Positions 30,534 to 42,672 of a DNA stretch of 64,000 nt are shown in pieces. Made by a program: the position numbers and the translations under genes. The stretch lies in contig CM068545.1 of the NCBI GenBank assembly GCA_035048495.1, positions 39,570,225 to 39,634,224 on the forward strand. Reading direction: 5' to 3'. The notes below the pieces were generated by a model. The model was not told where the DNA came from. It made no database searches and worked only from the letters and a program-made list of their open reading frames with translations. Source of the stretch: Euptelea pleiosperma (taxonomy: Eukaryota > Streptophyta > Magnoliopsida > Ranunculales > Eupteleaceae). The number at the start of each line of letters is the position of its first letter. The stretch's first letter is position 1.

Positions 30534-30670
30534 TGAAGGTGATAGCTTACTCAGTTGGTAAAGTTTGTGGGTGATGATACCATAGACCTGTGTTCAAAAC
30601 CCGCCTTCATCAAGTTACTGATCTCTTTAATAAAACAGGCTTACCTATAAAAAAAACAAAAAAAAAAAAA
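30534..30670 (+). mobile_element. tRNA-derived SINE with ~14-bp TSD
   Basis: It has A-box-like (TAGCTTACTCAGTTGGTAAAG) and B-box-like (GTGTTCAAAACCCG) RNA polymerase III promoter elements, and ends in an A-rich tail (ATAAAAAAAACAAAAA). CAGTGGATC(A/G)GGT flanks it on both sides (about 30521-30533 and 30671-30683). Confidence 0.8.
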
Positions 30671-30694
30671 CAGTGGATCGGGTCATGTGGTAAG

Positions 30695-31435
30695 CAATGG
30701 CGGAGCCAGGAAGGGGCAAGGGGGGGCATGTGCCCCTCTCAACTTTGAAATCTTTAAAACAAAGTAAGAACTTCTGTAATAAGTTTTTTTTGTTTTTTTT
30801 AAGTTAGCGCCCCCCTTCTGTTTTAGTAGTTTAGTGACCCTATTAGAGGACACTGACCGTATGGATGTTTGGGCAATCTCTAGGTGGACTTATAGACCAA
30901 AAATCATCCTGATTAATGGTTTCAAACCATGGGATCTTTGTACCCCAAATATTGCTCAGTAATGCACAAATTCCATGGTTAAAAATCAACCCATGAGAAC
31001 GACTCCAATCCAATGCTTAGAAATCACTAATCAGCGGGCTAATTTTTTGTCTATATGTTCATCTAGGGTTGAGCCAAACATCTATATGGTCAGAAATCTA
31101 TAAGAATATGCCACGTGGCTCATATTGTGGACAGTTCCATGGTTAAAAAAAGGACGTTACATCCGTTGTAGCGAAGATAACGACCGTTGTTTTCTGAAAA
31201 ATTTTGTGAAAATGCCGTTATTTCTATTATTTTTTCCATTTTTGAAATTTTGAATTTCAACTCCATTTTTTTCCAGTTATTTTCTCTTTTTACCCCTGAG
31301 CGCTACGATTTGTTATAATGGAAAAAAACGGTAACGCCCCCAGTCCGTTATACCGTTATGACAGCCCCTTTTAAACCTTGGCCGTTTATACTCAATTGAT
31401 AGTGCCCCTTGAACAAATTCTGGCTCTGCCGCTGG
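30695..31435. mobile_element. Composite element with GGCGGAGCCAG termini
   Basis: GCAATGGCGGAGCCAG (left) is inverted relative to CTGGCTCTGCCGCTGG (right). Inside lie a G-box MITE copy (30830-31130) and a region of GTTATTTC/GGTAACG motifs (31137-31380) that may be another nested MITE. A possible GGTAAG/GGTGTAAG duplication flanks it. Confidence 0.5.
30830..31130. mobile_element. G-box MITE copy (nested)
   Basis: It runs from GAGGACACTGACCGTATGG to ATATGCCACGTGGCTCATATTGTGG. The left G-box end is missing. It belongs to the family of 17366-17752. Confidence 0.7.
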
Positions 31436-31489
31436 TGTAAGTCAAAAATTTCAAATCGCGAGGGGAATAAAACTTTGATGACATGGCCG

Positions 31490-31806
31490 ATGAGAGGGCA
31501 CAATATGAGCCACGTGGAACACTCTTAGAGGACTCTGACCGTATGGATGTTTGGACAATCATTAGGAGGACCTACAAACCAAAACTCAGCCTGATTAGTG
31601 ATTTCTAGGCGTTAGATTGGAATTGTTTTCATGGGTTGATTTTAACCGTGGGAAATTTTAGCATTATTGATCATTATTTGAGGTACAAAGATCCAAATGT
31701 TTGAAATCACAAATCAAGCTGATTTTTTGTTTGTATGTCCATATAGGGATTGGAAAAACATCCATACGGTCAAAGTCCTCTAAGAATATGACACGTGGCT
31801 CCTATA
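31490..31806. mobile_element. G-box MITE copy, both ends
   Basis: Left GGCACAATATGAGCCACGTG and right CACGTGGCTCCTATAGCACC are inverted. The centre is a foldback around GTGATTTCTAGGCGTTAG. About 315 bp long. Confidence 0.75.
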
Positions 31807-32523
31807 GCACCCTGTCAGCAAAGTCTTACTCGAGCGAGGGTACCTAAATTTCAAAGATAACATGGGGTATGTCAAAAATTCCCTTAAAAAACGGGTTAAA
31901 CCACTATGGCAGTGTCACTGGGTTAACCAAGGGTTTGGTTTCCACGTAGGACAAATTTAGTCTGCATACGTTTGCAGACTTAAAAGTATATATGCAAACA
32001 TTGTCAGCACTGTTGGATTTCCATTGAAAAACACGTTATTTCAATGTTTTAAAAAACAAATATGTTATAAATTAAAAACACATTTTTCAAGGAACATTCA
32101 ACGGTGGATACAAAGCTTTCATACTTTTATGTTGCCCACCAATTGATGATCAGATGAGGAGGCCATGTCATCTAAATGGACGTGCATGTGGCAATCGGAT
32201 GACCCATCCAATATGTGGCCCACCGCCAATTGATGATCTCTAAAAGCAAGCAAACATGTGTGAGACACACGCACAACAAGCCCAACACATGCCTCTACTA
32301 CCAAGTCCACTCTGTATCATACCCTCCCTAAAGACAAAAACTACGAAACTACCACTCAAATAAATTCACTTACATCAAACATTCTCCCAAAACAAAAAGG
32401 CTATTTTCGACAATTAACACAACGAACATAACAGAATTGAATCTCCAGAAAAATTACCCAGCATGGCTCTCAAACTCTTCAAATAAACCACTTACACCAG
32501 AAAATTAACCTAGTAGAGCAGGG
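31807..32523. other. ZIP upstream region
   Basis: About 0.7 kb between a MITE and the ZIP start. No clear TATA box was found. The last 120 bases are A/C-rich leader-like sequence. Nothing else was recognised. Confidence 0.3.
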
Positions 32524-34127
32524 ATGGCGACATTGCATACACTCTTCCTCTTCTCTTTTCTCCTCCTCTCCTTCGCATCACAGATCTCAGGTGAGACTCC
32601 AACATGTGAATCCGGTTCCAACAGCGGTTGCTACGACAAGCAGGAATCGCTAAAACTCAAACTCATAGCCATAAGTTCCATACTTGTGACTAGCATGATA
32701 GGTGTGTCTCTCCCCCTCGTCACCCGTTCAATTCCAGCTCTACGACCCGATCGAAATCTCTTCGTCCTTGTTAAAGCCTTCGCGTCAGGCGTCATTCTTG
32801 CAACGGGTTACATGCACGTCATGCCCGACTCGTTCGATTGTTTGAGATCAGAATGTCTACCTGAAAACCCTTGGAGGAAATTCCCATTCACAACTTTTGT
32901 AGCCATGTTGTCTGCTATATTGACATTAATGGTTGATTCTTTTGCGATGAGTTATCATAAGAAAAATAATTCGGTACCCGTTAACCGAACTGTGGAACCC
33001 ATTTGTGAGAAGGTTGTGCATACCCACATGCATAATGTGAAGGGAGATGAAGAAGAAGGCTCGCAATTGTTACGGCATCGTATCGTTGCACAGGTTTGTC
33101 TTCTCCCCAATCTTTTTCAGATTAATTTTTTACATGGATCTGCATCTGACGATTCTGACCCGTTTTTTATTTTATCGTATATCATTGATCCAAGCCTGCT
33201 AACACGGGATCGATTTCATTTAGATCTCGGGTCTGACGCTGACCCACCCCATAAATAGTGGTGTTCTTCATGGTCCTAGTTAGCCATTTCCCCTTTGTAT
33301 TCTTAACAGAACTTATTATATAACCATTTATTCAAAGATTCGTAAAATGTACATCTTTTATTAGGAATATATTATACACGAATTATTCCCGAATTTTATA
33401 TGTGACCCCACTAGCTCATGCATTCAATCAGTAGCCGACCCCAAAAATCAGATGGAGCTGAGGATCATAACCATCGAATTGATGAGTTGGTGGGCCATGG
33501 GTTAATCCAGTATCCTAAATAATTCGGTTTTGTGGGGTCCGATTTGTAATACAAAGATTATTTACTGATGGCTTTTGCAGGTATTAGAACTAGGCATTGT
33601 GGTTCACTCAGTGGTGATTGGGCTGTCACTAGGGGCCTCAGATAATCCATGCACGATCAGACCGCTCGTGGCTGCCCTCTGCTTCCATCAGCTCTTTGAA
33701 GGAATGGGCCTTGGTGGATGCATACTACAGGTCTGATTAGTTATCTCTCCTCCTATATATTCTCCACCCTTTGATTACATGCTTCTCAACGTACACTGAT
33801 ATTAACAACTTCCTTAATCAGGCGGAGTATGCAAACAAGATGAAAGCAATCATGGTGTTCTTCTTCTCAGTCACAACTCCGCTTGGCATCGCGATTGGAA
33901 TCGGTCTATCAAACGTGTACAGCGACAATAGTCCGACGTCCCTGATCGTAGTAGGGCTATTGAATGCCGCATCGGCCGGGCTGCTGAATTACATGGCATT
34001 GGTGGATCTGCTAGCATCAGATTTTATGGGTCCTAAGCTGCAGGGCAGTGTGAAGCTTCAGATATGGGCATACATTTCTGTACTCTTAGGCGCCGGAGGC
34101 ATGTCGTTAATGGCGAAATGGGCGTGA
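32524..34127 (+). CDS. ZIP-family zinc/iron transporter
   Basis: ZIP proteins move Zn2+, Fe2+ and related ions into the cytosol across the plasma or an internal membrane. The exons are 32524-33093, 33581-33730 and 33822-34127 (GT-AG, all phase 0), giving 341 residues, the usual ZIP size. Residues 1-23 are a signal peptide ([19 protein letters not shown]). Membrane segments follow near 45-70, 85-105 and 120-140. The cytosolic loop is short with HTHMHN at 166-171, much less His-rich than in many ZIPs. Exon 2 holds the TM4 signature [12 protein letters not shown] (His199) and the TM5 motif [11 protein letters not shown] (His226, Glu230), the metal-site residues. It ends KWA, a normal ZIP terminus. 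It is most like plant ZIP/IRT members; the subfamily cannot be fixed by eye. No breaks were seen. Confidence 0.96.
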
Positions 34128-34204
34128 GAAAGATTATCGCATGTATTTTTTTTTTTTTTTAGAGATATACAGCCCAGTGAAGGTGAAAAATAGTTTAATT
34201 AACT

Positions 34205-34352
34205 GCAGTCAATATGAGCCACGTGGCACATTCTTAAGAGGACACTGACCGTATGGATGTTTTGGCGAATCACTAGGTGGACCTACAAAACAAAAAATAA
34301 ACCTGATCAGTGATTTCTAAGCGTTGGATTGAAGTTATTTTCATGGGTTGAT
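34205..34352. mobile_element. G-box MITE copy, left half
   Basis: CAATATGAGCCACGTGGCAC, then GAGGACACTGACCGTATGG, is the left half of the family. It is truncated at about 34352, less than 0.1 kb after the ZIP 3' end region. Confidence 0.7.
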
Positions 34353-34539
34353 GAGCGGCGTAGTGCCACTAGCATATAGATACAAGAATCTGTTTGGACC
34401 GCCATGGCCAGCCTTGGGTTGCATTTATAGGCCCAGAGGGTCGAGCTTAAGCTTGATAATTAATCAGGTGACAAGATAAGCTTGCCCTTCTTATATAGTT
34501 AGCCCAACTTAGCCTCTTATTAGATTTCCTCTTTTTTTT

Positions 34540-35640
34540 TTTATCTTATTTAATACCGGTGGGTGCCCCGTGCCATCAGCACTCCTCAACAAAGAATTTG
34601 CCAAAATCAGGTGAGTGGCAAAGATTCACCGTCCATTAATTGGGGGAGGATTAGATCTCGGCCTTCTTTGTTGATGCCTATAAGTGGAGAGGTATAAGTG
34701 GGGAGACATTAACTACTGTGTTTTGTTATATAGAATAGTAAATAGCCTGTGCCCATGGCACTCCCCAAAAAACGTATTTGCAAAAATTGGGTGCCTTCGG
34801 CAGTCAAACGGTATAACAGATTGGGGGCGTTACCATTATTTCCATTATAACATATTGTAACGCACATGGGCAAAAAATGGAAAATAATGGAAAGGAACGG
34901 AAATAACGGAAAATGACGGTGCTAAAATTAGGAATTTGATTTTCAAATATTCACTAAAATTTATAACAGAAAATAATTGAAAAATAACAGAAATAACATA
35001 TTTTTTTAACAATTTTTTTTCAAAAAATAACGGTCGTTATTTTTGTTATAATGGAAAAATAACAGAAAATAATGGTCGTTATTTTCTAAGCATTAAAACG
35101 GTACATAACGTAATGAGGGAGGTCCAAACCCGTTATAACATCCGCTATTCATAACGTACACCAATTCTCTTTACTTTTGGGCCCATGAACCCTATTTATG
35201 TTCGGCACATATTTGGTGGACGTACCACCAAATCCAAGTCTGTATAGTGAAATTTTAGATTTCTCCGAAAATCATAACATGAGGCGAATAAATGAGTGGG
35301 AGTGAGTAGTTGAGATCCGACCGTCCAACATTAGATGGATGGATTTGATCTCAACCACTCTTTATCTTATGAAGTCGGATTAGATAAAGGGATAAGACAA
35401 CTTCCCTATTTTGTTATATAGATAGTGAGTGGCTCATGCCTACGGCACTATTTGACAAAGTGTTGGCCAAAATTAGGTGTGAGTGGCTGAGATCCACCAT
35501 CCATTTGGAGGATAAGATCTCGGCCACTCTTTGTTGAAACCGGATAAGATAAGATAAGAGATAAGACAATTATCATGTTTGTTAAACGTAAACTACAACC
35601 CACATATACTAATTAGTTGGCAAAATTGGCATGAGCATAT
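34540..35640. repeat. Dispersed repeat family (possibly Helitron-derived), with nested MITE
   Basis: Related segments (GTGCC-GTGGCACT, TTTG(C/A)CAAAA, GAGATC...CCATCCAT) repeat at 34555, 34740 and 35420. They also occur in reverse orientation at 47180-47620. A GTTATTTC/CGTTATAAC-rich interval at 34790-35155 looks like a separate MITE. Definitive ends were not found, so the class is open. Confidence 0.35.
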
Positions 35641-35839
35641 GTTAAGGCCTTGTTTGGGAATATTTGGTTTCTAGGACCTAATAATCGAACCCAGTCCAAA
35701 TCAAGACTAGTTCTTAACTGTTGCAAAAAACACCCAAGCGATCCCTCGAGTAACAACAATGGTCGTGCCAATAAACACACGAGCATAGAAATCAAATAAA
35801 GCAAACAAAGGCACAAGCAATCATTTTTTACTCTGACTA

Positions 35840-36170
35840 GTCGACCGGACCTTATGGTAAGGGTATTCTGGTTTTGACCTAAGCGGCCGACTAGACAGAT
35901 TGTGCGGCCGACCGGAGTACGACTGACCGATCAAAATGTGCGGCCGACTGGACATTCAGCATGGATATTTTTAGGTTATGACCTGATTGGTCGACCGGAC
36001 CTTACAGTAAGGGTATTCTGGTTCTGACCTAAGCGGCTGACCGAACATTCAACATGGATATTTTAGGTTGTGACCTGATTGGTCGACATGCTAAATTGTG
36101 CGGTCGACCTAAGTCTGGTTGACCGGTGGTCAAATTGTGTGGTCGACCCCACCCATTTTGGATCTATTTT
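35840..36170. repeat. GTCGACCGG motif cluster in L4 U3
   Basis: At least eight GGTCGAC(C/A), GGCCGACCGG and GCGGCCGACT motifs lie in 330 bp. A ~150-bp unit (GGTCGACCGGACCTTA...GGTATTCTGGTT) is duplicated at 35845 and 35993. Confidence 0.8.
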
Positions 36171-37289
36171 TGACTCGTTCTTTTGTGCGATTTTATGCGC
36201 ACTTGAGTTAGTCGAACGGCTATTTTAGGTCCATTTCTCTTGAGAGGGTAGAGCATTATAGAAATAGAACCCTTACCCTTCATTAGAGGTGAACCCAATC
36301 AAACTATCTCTTTGACTCCCATTCTTTGATTAACATTCCTTGAGTCTAGAGATTTGAAATTTGAGAGAGCTTCATCTGAGCAAATCTGGCTCATCTTTTG
36401 TGAAGGCTCTAAATTATTTAAGAGGGCTTCACTTAATCAAATCTCACTACAACAAAATAATTCGGTCGATAAAGGATATACCGACGACCAACCCTGGCCG
36501 TCGGAAGGCGTCGGTAAAACATTCGTCGGTAAGATATTTACTGACAACCACTTCTGATACGGCGGTCGGTATAATATCCTTCCCACCAATATAATTTCGT
36601 AGGCCAAGCTTCATTAGCAACGACATTAATCTTTTAGCGACTGCCACTGGCCGTCGCTATACGTTACCTATACCGACGGCCATACAAAACCGTCAGTATT
36701 AATACCCTATACCAATGGCTATGACATCGATAATTATTTTAAAAAGATATTTTAACCTTAAGCAACATTTAGCGACGGTCATTGACTGTCGGTAAAGGTG
36801 ACATATAGCGATGACCAGTGTCCTCCCGTAGCTATACATCACCTATAGCGACGGTGATTGGCCGCCGATAAATGAAATATTTGTAAACTTTTTTGCCCCT
36901 ACTTTTTTAGTACCTATTGTACCTGTAACCTATGGATATTCTGATTCATTTCTATAATAACATTTAATATTCAATATCTATAACCTGTAATACCTGCTTC
37001 AATTTCATGAAAACAAATATCTAAAATATCTAAAAACATATTACAATATTCATTGTTCTGAATTCCACGTTAATAGTTCAGAACAACAAAAAAAGCCACT
37101 GATAGAAGAAGAAAGATCAATCAGCATCTAGCAACACCAATCAGCATTAAACCAGCCCAATCAGCATCTAGTCCCTATAAAATAAATTAAAAAATGATTA
37201 GAAGATCAAATGTTAAGACGCATTCTAAACAAAAAGAATAACAAACATAATCATATAACACACTACAAATTCCAACCAAAATTAATAAA

Positions 37290-40200
37290 GTCAACACTAT
37301 ATTATCGCGTCTTTTTTCCAACAAGTTTATTTCAACATAATAGACGTATTAGAAGAGGTTTCGGGTGATAGGGACCTCGTTTGCCTGATTTGGGCGTCAA
37401 GGTTCAAAAATCAGGTTAAGTTAAAACGTTGAAATTCTTAAACCAACAAAACACTACAGATTCCTAACCAAAGCTCTATTTTTTCTCCCGTGTCTTCCAA
37501 CACGTTTATTTCAACATATAGACATGTTAGAAGAGGTTTCGGGTGATAAGGACTTCGTTTGCCCAATTTGGGCGTAAATTTTCCAAAATCAAGTTAAGTT
37601 AAAAGGTTGAAATTTTTAAACCTACAAAACACTATAGATTCCTAACCAAAGCTCTATTTTTTGTCATGTTTGTTCCAACAAGTTTATTTCAACATATTAA
37701 ACGTGTTAGAAGAGGTTTCGGGTGAAAAGGACCTCGTTTGCCCGATTTGGATATCGAGGTTCTAAAATCAAGTTAAGTTAAAATATTGAAATTCTTAAAC
37801 CTACAAAACACTACAGATTCTTAACCAAAGCTCTGTTTTTTGTCCCGTCTCTTCCAACACGTTTATTTCAACATAATAGACGTGTTAGAAGAGGTTTCAT
37901 ATGATAATGACCTTGTTTGCCCGATTTGGATGTCGAGGTTCTAAAATCAAGTTAAGTTAAAATGTTAAAATTCATAAACCTACAAAACACTACAGCTTCC
38001 TAACCAAAATTTTATTTTTTATCCCGTCTCTTCCAACACATTTATTTCAACATAATAGACGTGTTAGAAGAGGTTTCGGATGATAAAGACCTCGTTTGCC
38101 CGATTTGGACGTCGAGGTTCTAAAATCAAATTAAGTTCAAATTTTAAAATTCTTAAACCTACAAAATACTACAGATTCCTAACCAAAGCTCTATTTTTTA
38201 TCCCGTCTCTTCCAACACGTTTATTTCAACATAATAGACATGTTAGAAGAGGTTTCGGGTGATAAGGACCTCGTTTGCCCGATTTGGATGTCGAGGTTCT
38301 AAAATCAAGTTAAGTTAAAATATTAAAATTTTTAAACCTACAAAACACTACAGATTCCTAACCAAAGCTCTATTTTTTGTCCCGTCTCTTCCAACACGTT
38401 TATTTCAACATAATAGACATGTTAGAAGAAGTTTCGGGTGATAAGGACCTCATTTGCCCGATTTGATGTCGAGGTTCTAAAATCAAGTTAAGTTAAAATA
38501 TTAAAATTTCTAAACCTACAAACACTACAGATTCCTAACCAAAGCTCTATTTTTTGTCCCGTCTCTTCCAACACATTTATTTCAACACAATAGACGTGTT
38601 AAAAGATATTTTGGGTGATAAGGATCTCGTTTGCCCAATTCGGACGTCGAGGTTCTACAATCAAGTTAAGTTAAAATGTTGAAATTCTTAAACCTACAAA
38701 ACACTACAGATTTCTAACCAAAGCTCTATTTTTTGTCACATCTCTTCCAGCAAGCTTATTTCAATATAATAGACGTGTTAGAATAGATTTCGGATGATAA
38801 GAACTGTGTTTGCCCGATTTGGACATCAAGGTTCTAAAATCAAGTTAAGTTAAAATGTTGAAATTCCTAAACCTACAAAACACTATAGATTCCTAATCAA
38901 AGCTTTGTTTTTTATCCCGTCTCTTCCAACACATTTATTTCAACATAATAGATGTGTTAGAAGAGGTTTCGGGTGATAAGGATCTCGTTTGCCCGATTTG
39001 GAATTCGATGTTCTAAAATTAAGTTAAGTTAAAATGTTAAAATTCTTAAACCTATGAAACACTACAGATTCCTAACCAAAGCTCTATTTTTTATTCCGTC
39101 TCTTTCAATACGTTTATTTCAACATAATAGACGTGTTAGAAGAGGTTTCGGGTGATAAGGACATTATTTGCCCGATTTGGATGTCGAGGTTCTAAAATCA
39201 AGTTAAGTTAAAAGTTAAAATTTCTAAACTTATAAAATGCTACAAATTCCTAACCAAAGCTCTATTTTTTGTCTCGTCTCTTCCAACACATTTATTTCAA
39301 CATAGTAGACGTGTTAGAAGAGGTTTCGGGTGATAAGGACCTCGTTTGCCCGATTTGGACGTCGAGGTTCTAAAATCAAGTCAAGTTAAAAGGTTAAAAT
39401 TTTTAAACCTACAAAACACTACAGATTCCTAACCAAAGCTCTAATTTTTGTCATGTTTGTTCCAACAAGCTTATTTCAACATATTAAAAGTGTTAGAAGA
39501 GATTTTTGGTGATAAGGACTTCGTTTGCCCGATTTGGATATCAAGATTCTAAAATCAAGTTAAGTTAAAATATTAAAATTCTTAAACCTACAAAACACTA
39601 CAGATTCCTAACCAAAGCTCTGTTTTTTGTTCCGTCTTTTCCAACACGTTTATTTCAACATAATAGATGTGTTAGAAGATGTTTCGGGTGATAATGACCT
39701 CGTTTGCCCAATTTGGATGTCGAGGTTCTAAAATCAAGTTAAGTTAAAATGTTAAAATTCATAAACCTACAAAACACTACAGCTTCCTAACCAAAGTTTT
39801 ATTTTTTATTCCATCTCGTCCAACACGTTTATTTCAACATAATAGACGTGTTAGAAGAGGTTTCGGGTGATAAGAACCTCGTTTGCCCGATTTGGACGTC
39901 GAGGTTCTAAAATCAAGTTAAGTTAAAATGTTAAAATTCCTAAACCTACAAAACACTACAGATTCCTAACTAAAGCTCTATTTTTTATCCCGTCTCTTTC
40001 AACACGTTTATTTCAACATAATAGACATGTTAGAAGAGGTTTCAGGTAATAAGGACCTCGTTTGCCCGATTTGGATGTCGAGGTTCTAAAATCAAGTTAA
40101 GTTAAAATTTTAAAATTCTTAAACCTACAAAACACTACAGATTCCTAACCAAATCTCTATTTTTTGTCATGTCTCTTTCAACACATTTATTTCAACACAA

Positions 40201-42470
40201 TAGACATGTTAGAAGAAGTTTCGGGTGATAAGGACCTCGTTTGCCCGATTTGGACGTCGAGGTTCTAAAATCAAGTTAAGTTAAAATGTTAAAATTCCTA
40301 AACCTACAAAACACTACAGATTCCTAACCAAAGCTCTATTTTTTATCCCGTCTCTTCCAACACATTTATTTCAATATAATAGACATGTTAGAAGAGGTTT
40401 CGGGTGATAAGGACCTCGTTTGCCCAATTTGGATGTCGAGGTTCTAAAATCAAGTTAAGTTAAAATATTGAAATTCTTAAACCTACAAAACACTACGGAT
40501 TCTTAACCAAAGCTCTGTTTTTTGTCATGTCTCTTCCAACACATTTATTTCAATACAATAGATATGTTAGAAGAAGTTTCGGGTGATAAGGACCTCGTTT
40601 GCCTGATTTGGATGTCGATGTTCTAAAATCAAGTTAAGTTAAAATATTGAAATTTTTAAACCTACAAAACACTACAGATTCTTAACCAAAGCTCTATTTT
40701 TTGTCCCGTCTCTTCCAACACATTTATTTCAACACAATAGACGTGTTAAAAGATGTTTTGGGTGATAATAACCTCGTTTGCCCGATTTGGACGTCGAGGT
40801 TCTACAAACAAAGTTAAGTTAAAATGTTAAAATTCTTAAACCTACAAAACACTACAGATTTCTAACCAAAGCTCTATTTTTTGTCCCATCTCTTCCAGCA
40901 CGTTTATTTCAATATAATAGACGTGTTAGAATAGATTTTGGATGATAAGAACTGTGTTTGCCCGATTTGGACGTCAAGGTTCTAAAATCAAGTTAAGTTA
41001 AAATATTAAAATTCCTAAACCTACAAAACACTACAGATTCCTAACTAAAGCTCTATTTTTTGTCCCGTCTCTTTTAACACATTTATTTCAATATAATAGA
41101 CATGTTAGAAAAGGTTTCGGGTGATAAGGACCTCGTTTGCCCGATTTGGACTTCGATGTTTTAAAATCAAGTTAAGTTAAAATGTTAAAATTATTAAACC
41201 TACGGAACACTACAGATTCCTAACCAAAGCTCTATTTTTTGTTCCGTCTCTTCCAATATGTTTATTTTAACATAATAGACGTGTTAGAAGAGGTTTCGGG
41301 TAATAAGGACCTCATTTGCCCGATTTGGATGTCGAGGTTCTAAAATCAAGTTAAGTTAAAAGTTGAAATTTCTAAACTTATAAAATGCTACAAATTCCTA
41401 ACCAAAGCTCTATTTTTTATCCCGTCTCTTCCAGCACATTTATTTCAACATAGTAGACGTGTTAGAAGAGGTTTCGGGTGATAAGGACTTCGTTTGCCCG
41501 ATTTGGACGTCGAGGTTCTAAAATCAAGTTAAGTTAAAATGTTGAAATTATAAACCTACAAAATATTACAGATTCCTAACCAAAGCTCTATTTTTTGTCT
41601 AATCTTTTTCAACACGTTTATTTCAACATAATATATGTGTTAGAAGATGTTTCGGGTGATAAGGGCCTCGTTTTCTCGATTTGGACGTCGAGGTTCTAAA
41701 ATCAAGTTAAGTTAAAATGTTGAAATTCTTAAACCTACAAAACACTACTGATTCCTAAACGAAGCTCTATTTTTTGTCACATCTCTTCCAACACATTTAT
41801 TTAACATAATAGACGTGTTAGAAGAGGTTTCGGGTGATAAAGGCCTCGTTTGCCCGATTTGGACGTCGAGGTTCTAAAATCAAGTTAAGTTAAAATGTTG
41901 AAATTCCTAAACCTACAAAATACTACAAATTCCTAACCAAAGCTCTGTTTATTGTTCCGTCTCTTCCAACACTTTTTTTCAACATAATAGACGTGTTAGA
42001 AGTGGTTTCGGGTGATAAGGGCCTCATTTGCCTGATTTGGATGTCGAGGTTCTAAAATCAAGTTAAATTAAAATGTTGAAATTCCTAAACCTACAAAACA
42101 CTACGGATTCCTAACCAGAGCTTTGTTTTTTGTCTCGTCTCTTCCAACACGTTTATTTCAACATAATAGACGTGTTAAAAGAGGTTTCGGGTGATAAGGA
42201 CCTCGTTTGCCCGATTTGGGCATCGATGTTCCAAAATCAAGTTAAGTTAAAATTCGTAAATCAACAAAATACTATAGATTCCTAATCAAAGCTCTATTTT
42301 TTATCCCGTCTTTTTCAACACATTTATTTCAACATAATAGAAGTGTTAGAAGAGGTTTCGGGTAATAAAGACATCGTTTGCCCGATTTGGACGTCGACGT
42401 TCCAAAATCAAGTTTAGTTAAAAGGTTGAAATTCCTAAACCTACGAAATACTACAGATTAGTAAAAACCT
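37290..42470 (+). repeat. Satellite-like array, 179-bp monomer, ~29 copies
   Basis: The word TTAGAAGAGGTTTCGGGTGA recurs at 37351, 37529, 37708, 37887, 38066, 38245, 38424 and so on to about 42348, a very regular 178-179-bp spacing. Monomers share CCTAACCAAAGCTCTATTTTTT, CCCGTCTCTTCCAACACGTT, GCCCGATTTGGACGTCGAGG and AAAATCAAGTTAAGTTAAAA, and are about 90% alike. The array is entirely inside the CACTA element and has no lasting reading frame. Confidence 0.96.
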
Positions 42471-42672
42471 GTAAATTTCTATATGTATAACCTACTACAG
42501 ATTAGTAGTTAAATGTAATAATTCTAAAAGAAGAATGTGCACTTACCTAATCCTGATCTGCATTGTCGGGACATTGATCTTGGCTAGGAGACGGAATGTT
42601 GGAGTGTTGCATGGAGTGAAAAAACTATTGCATTTGTTGTACTTGTTGTTGTACTTACTGCTGCATCTACTC

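Noticed and set aside
37080..37320. Gene between the CACTA end and the satellite
   Set aside because: AT-rich with no open frame; no transposase homology on this side.
37290..42470. CRISPR-like repeat array
   Set aside because: The 179-bp monomers are contiguous without unique spacers, and the host is a plant nuclear genome.
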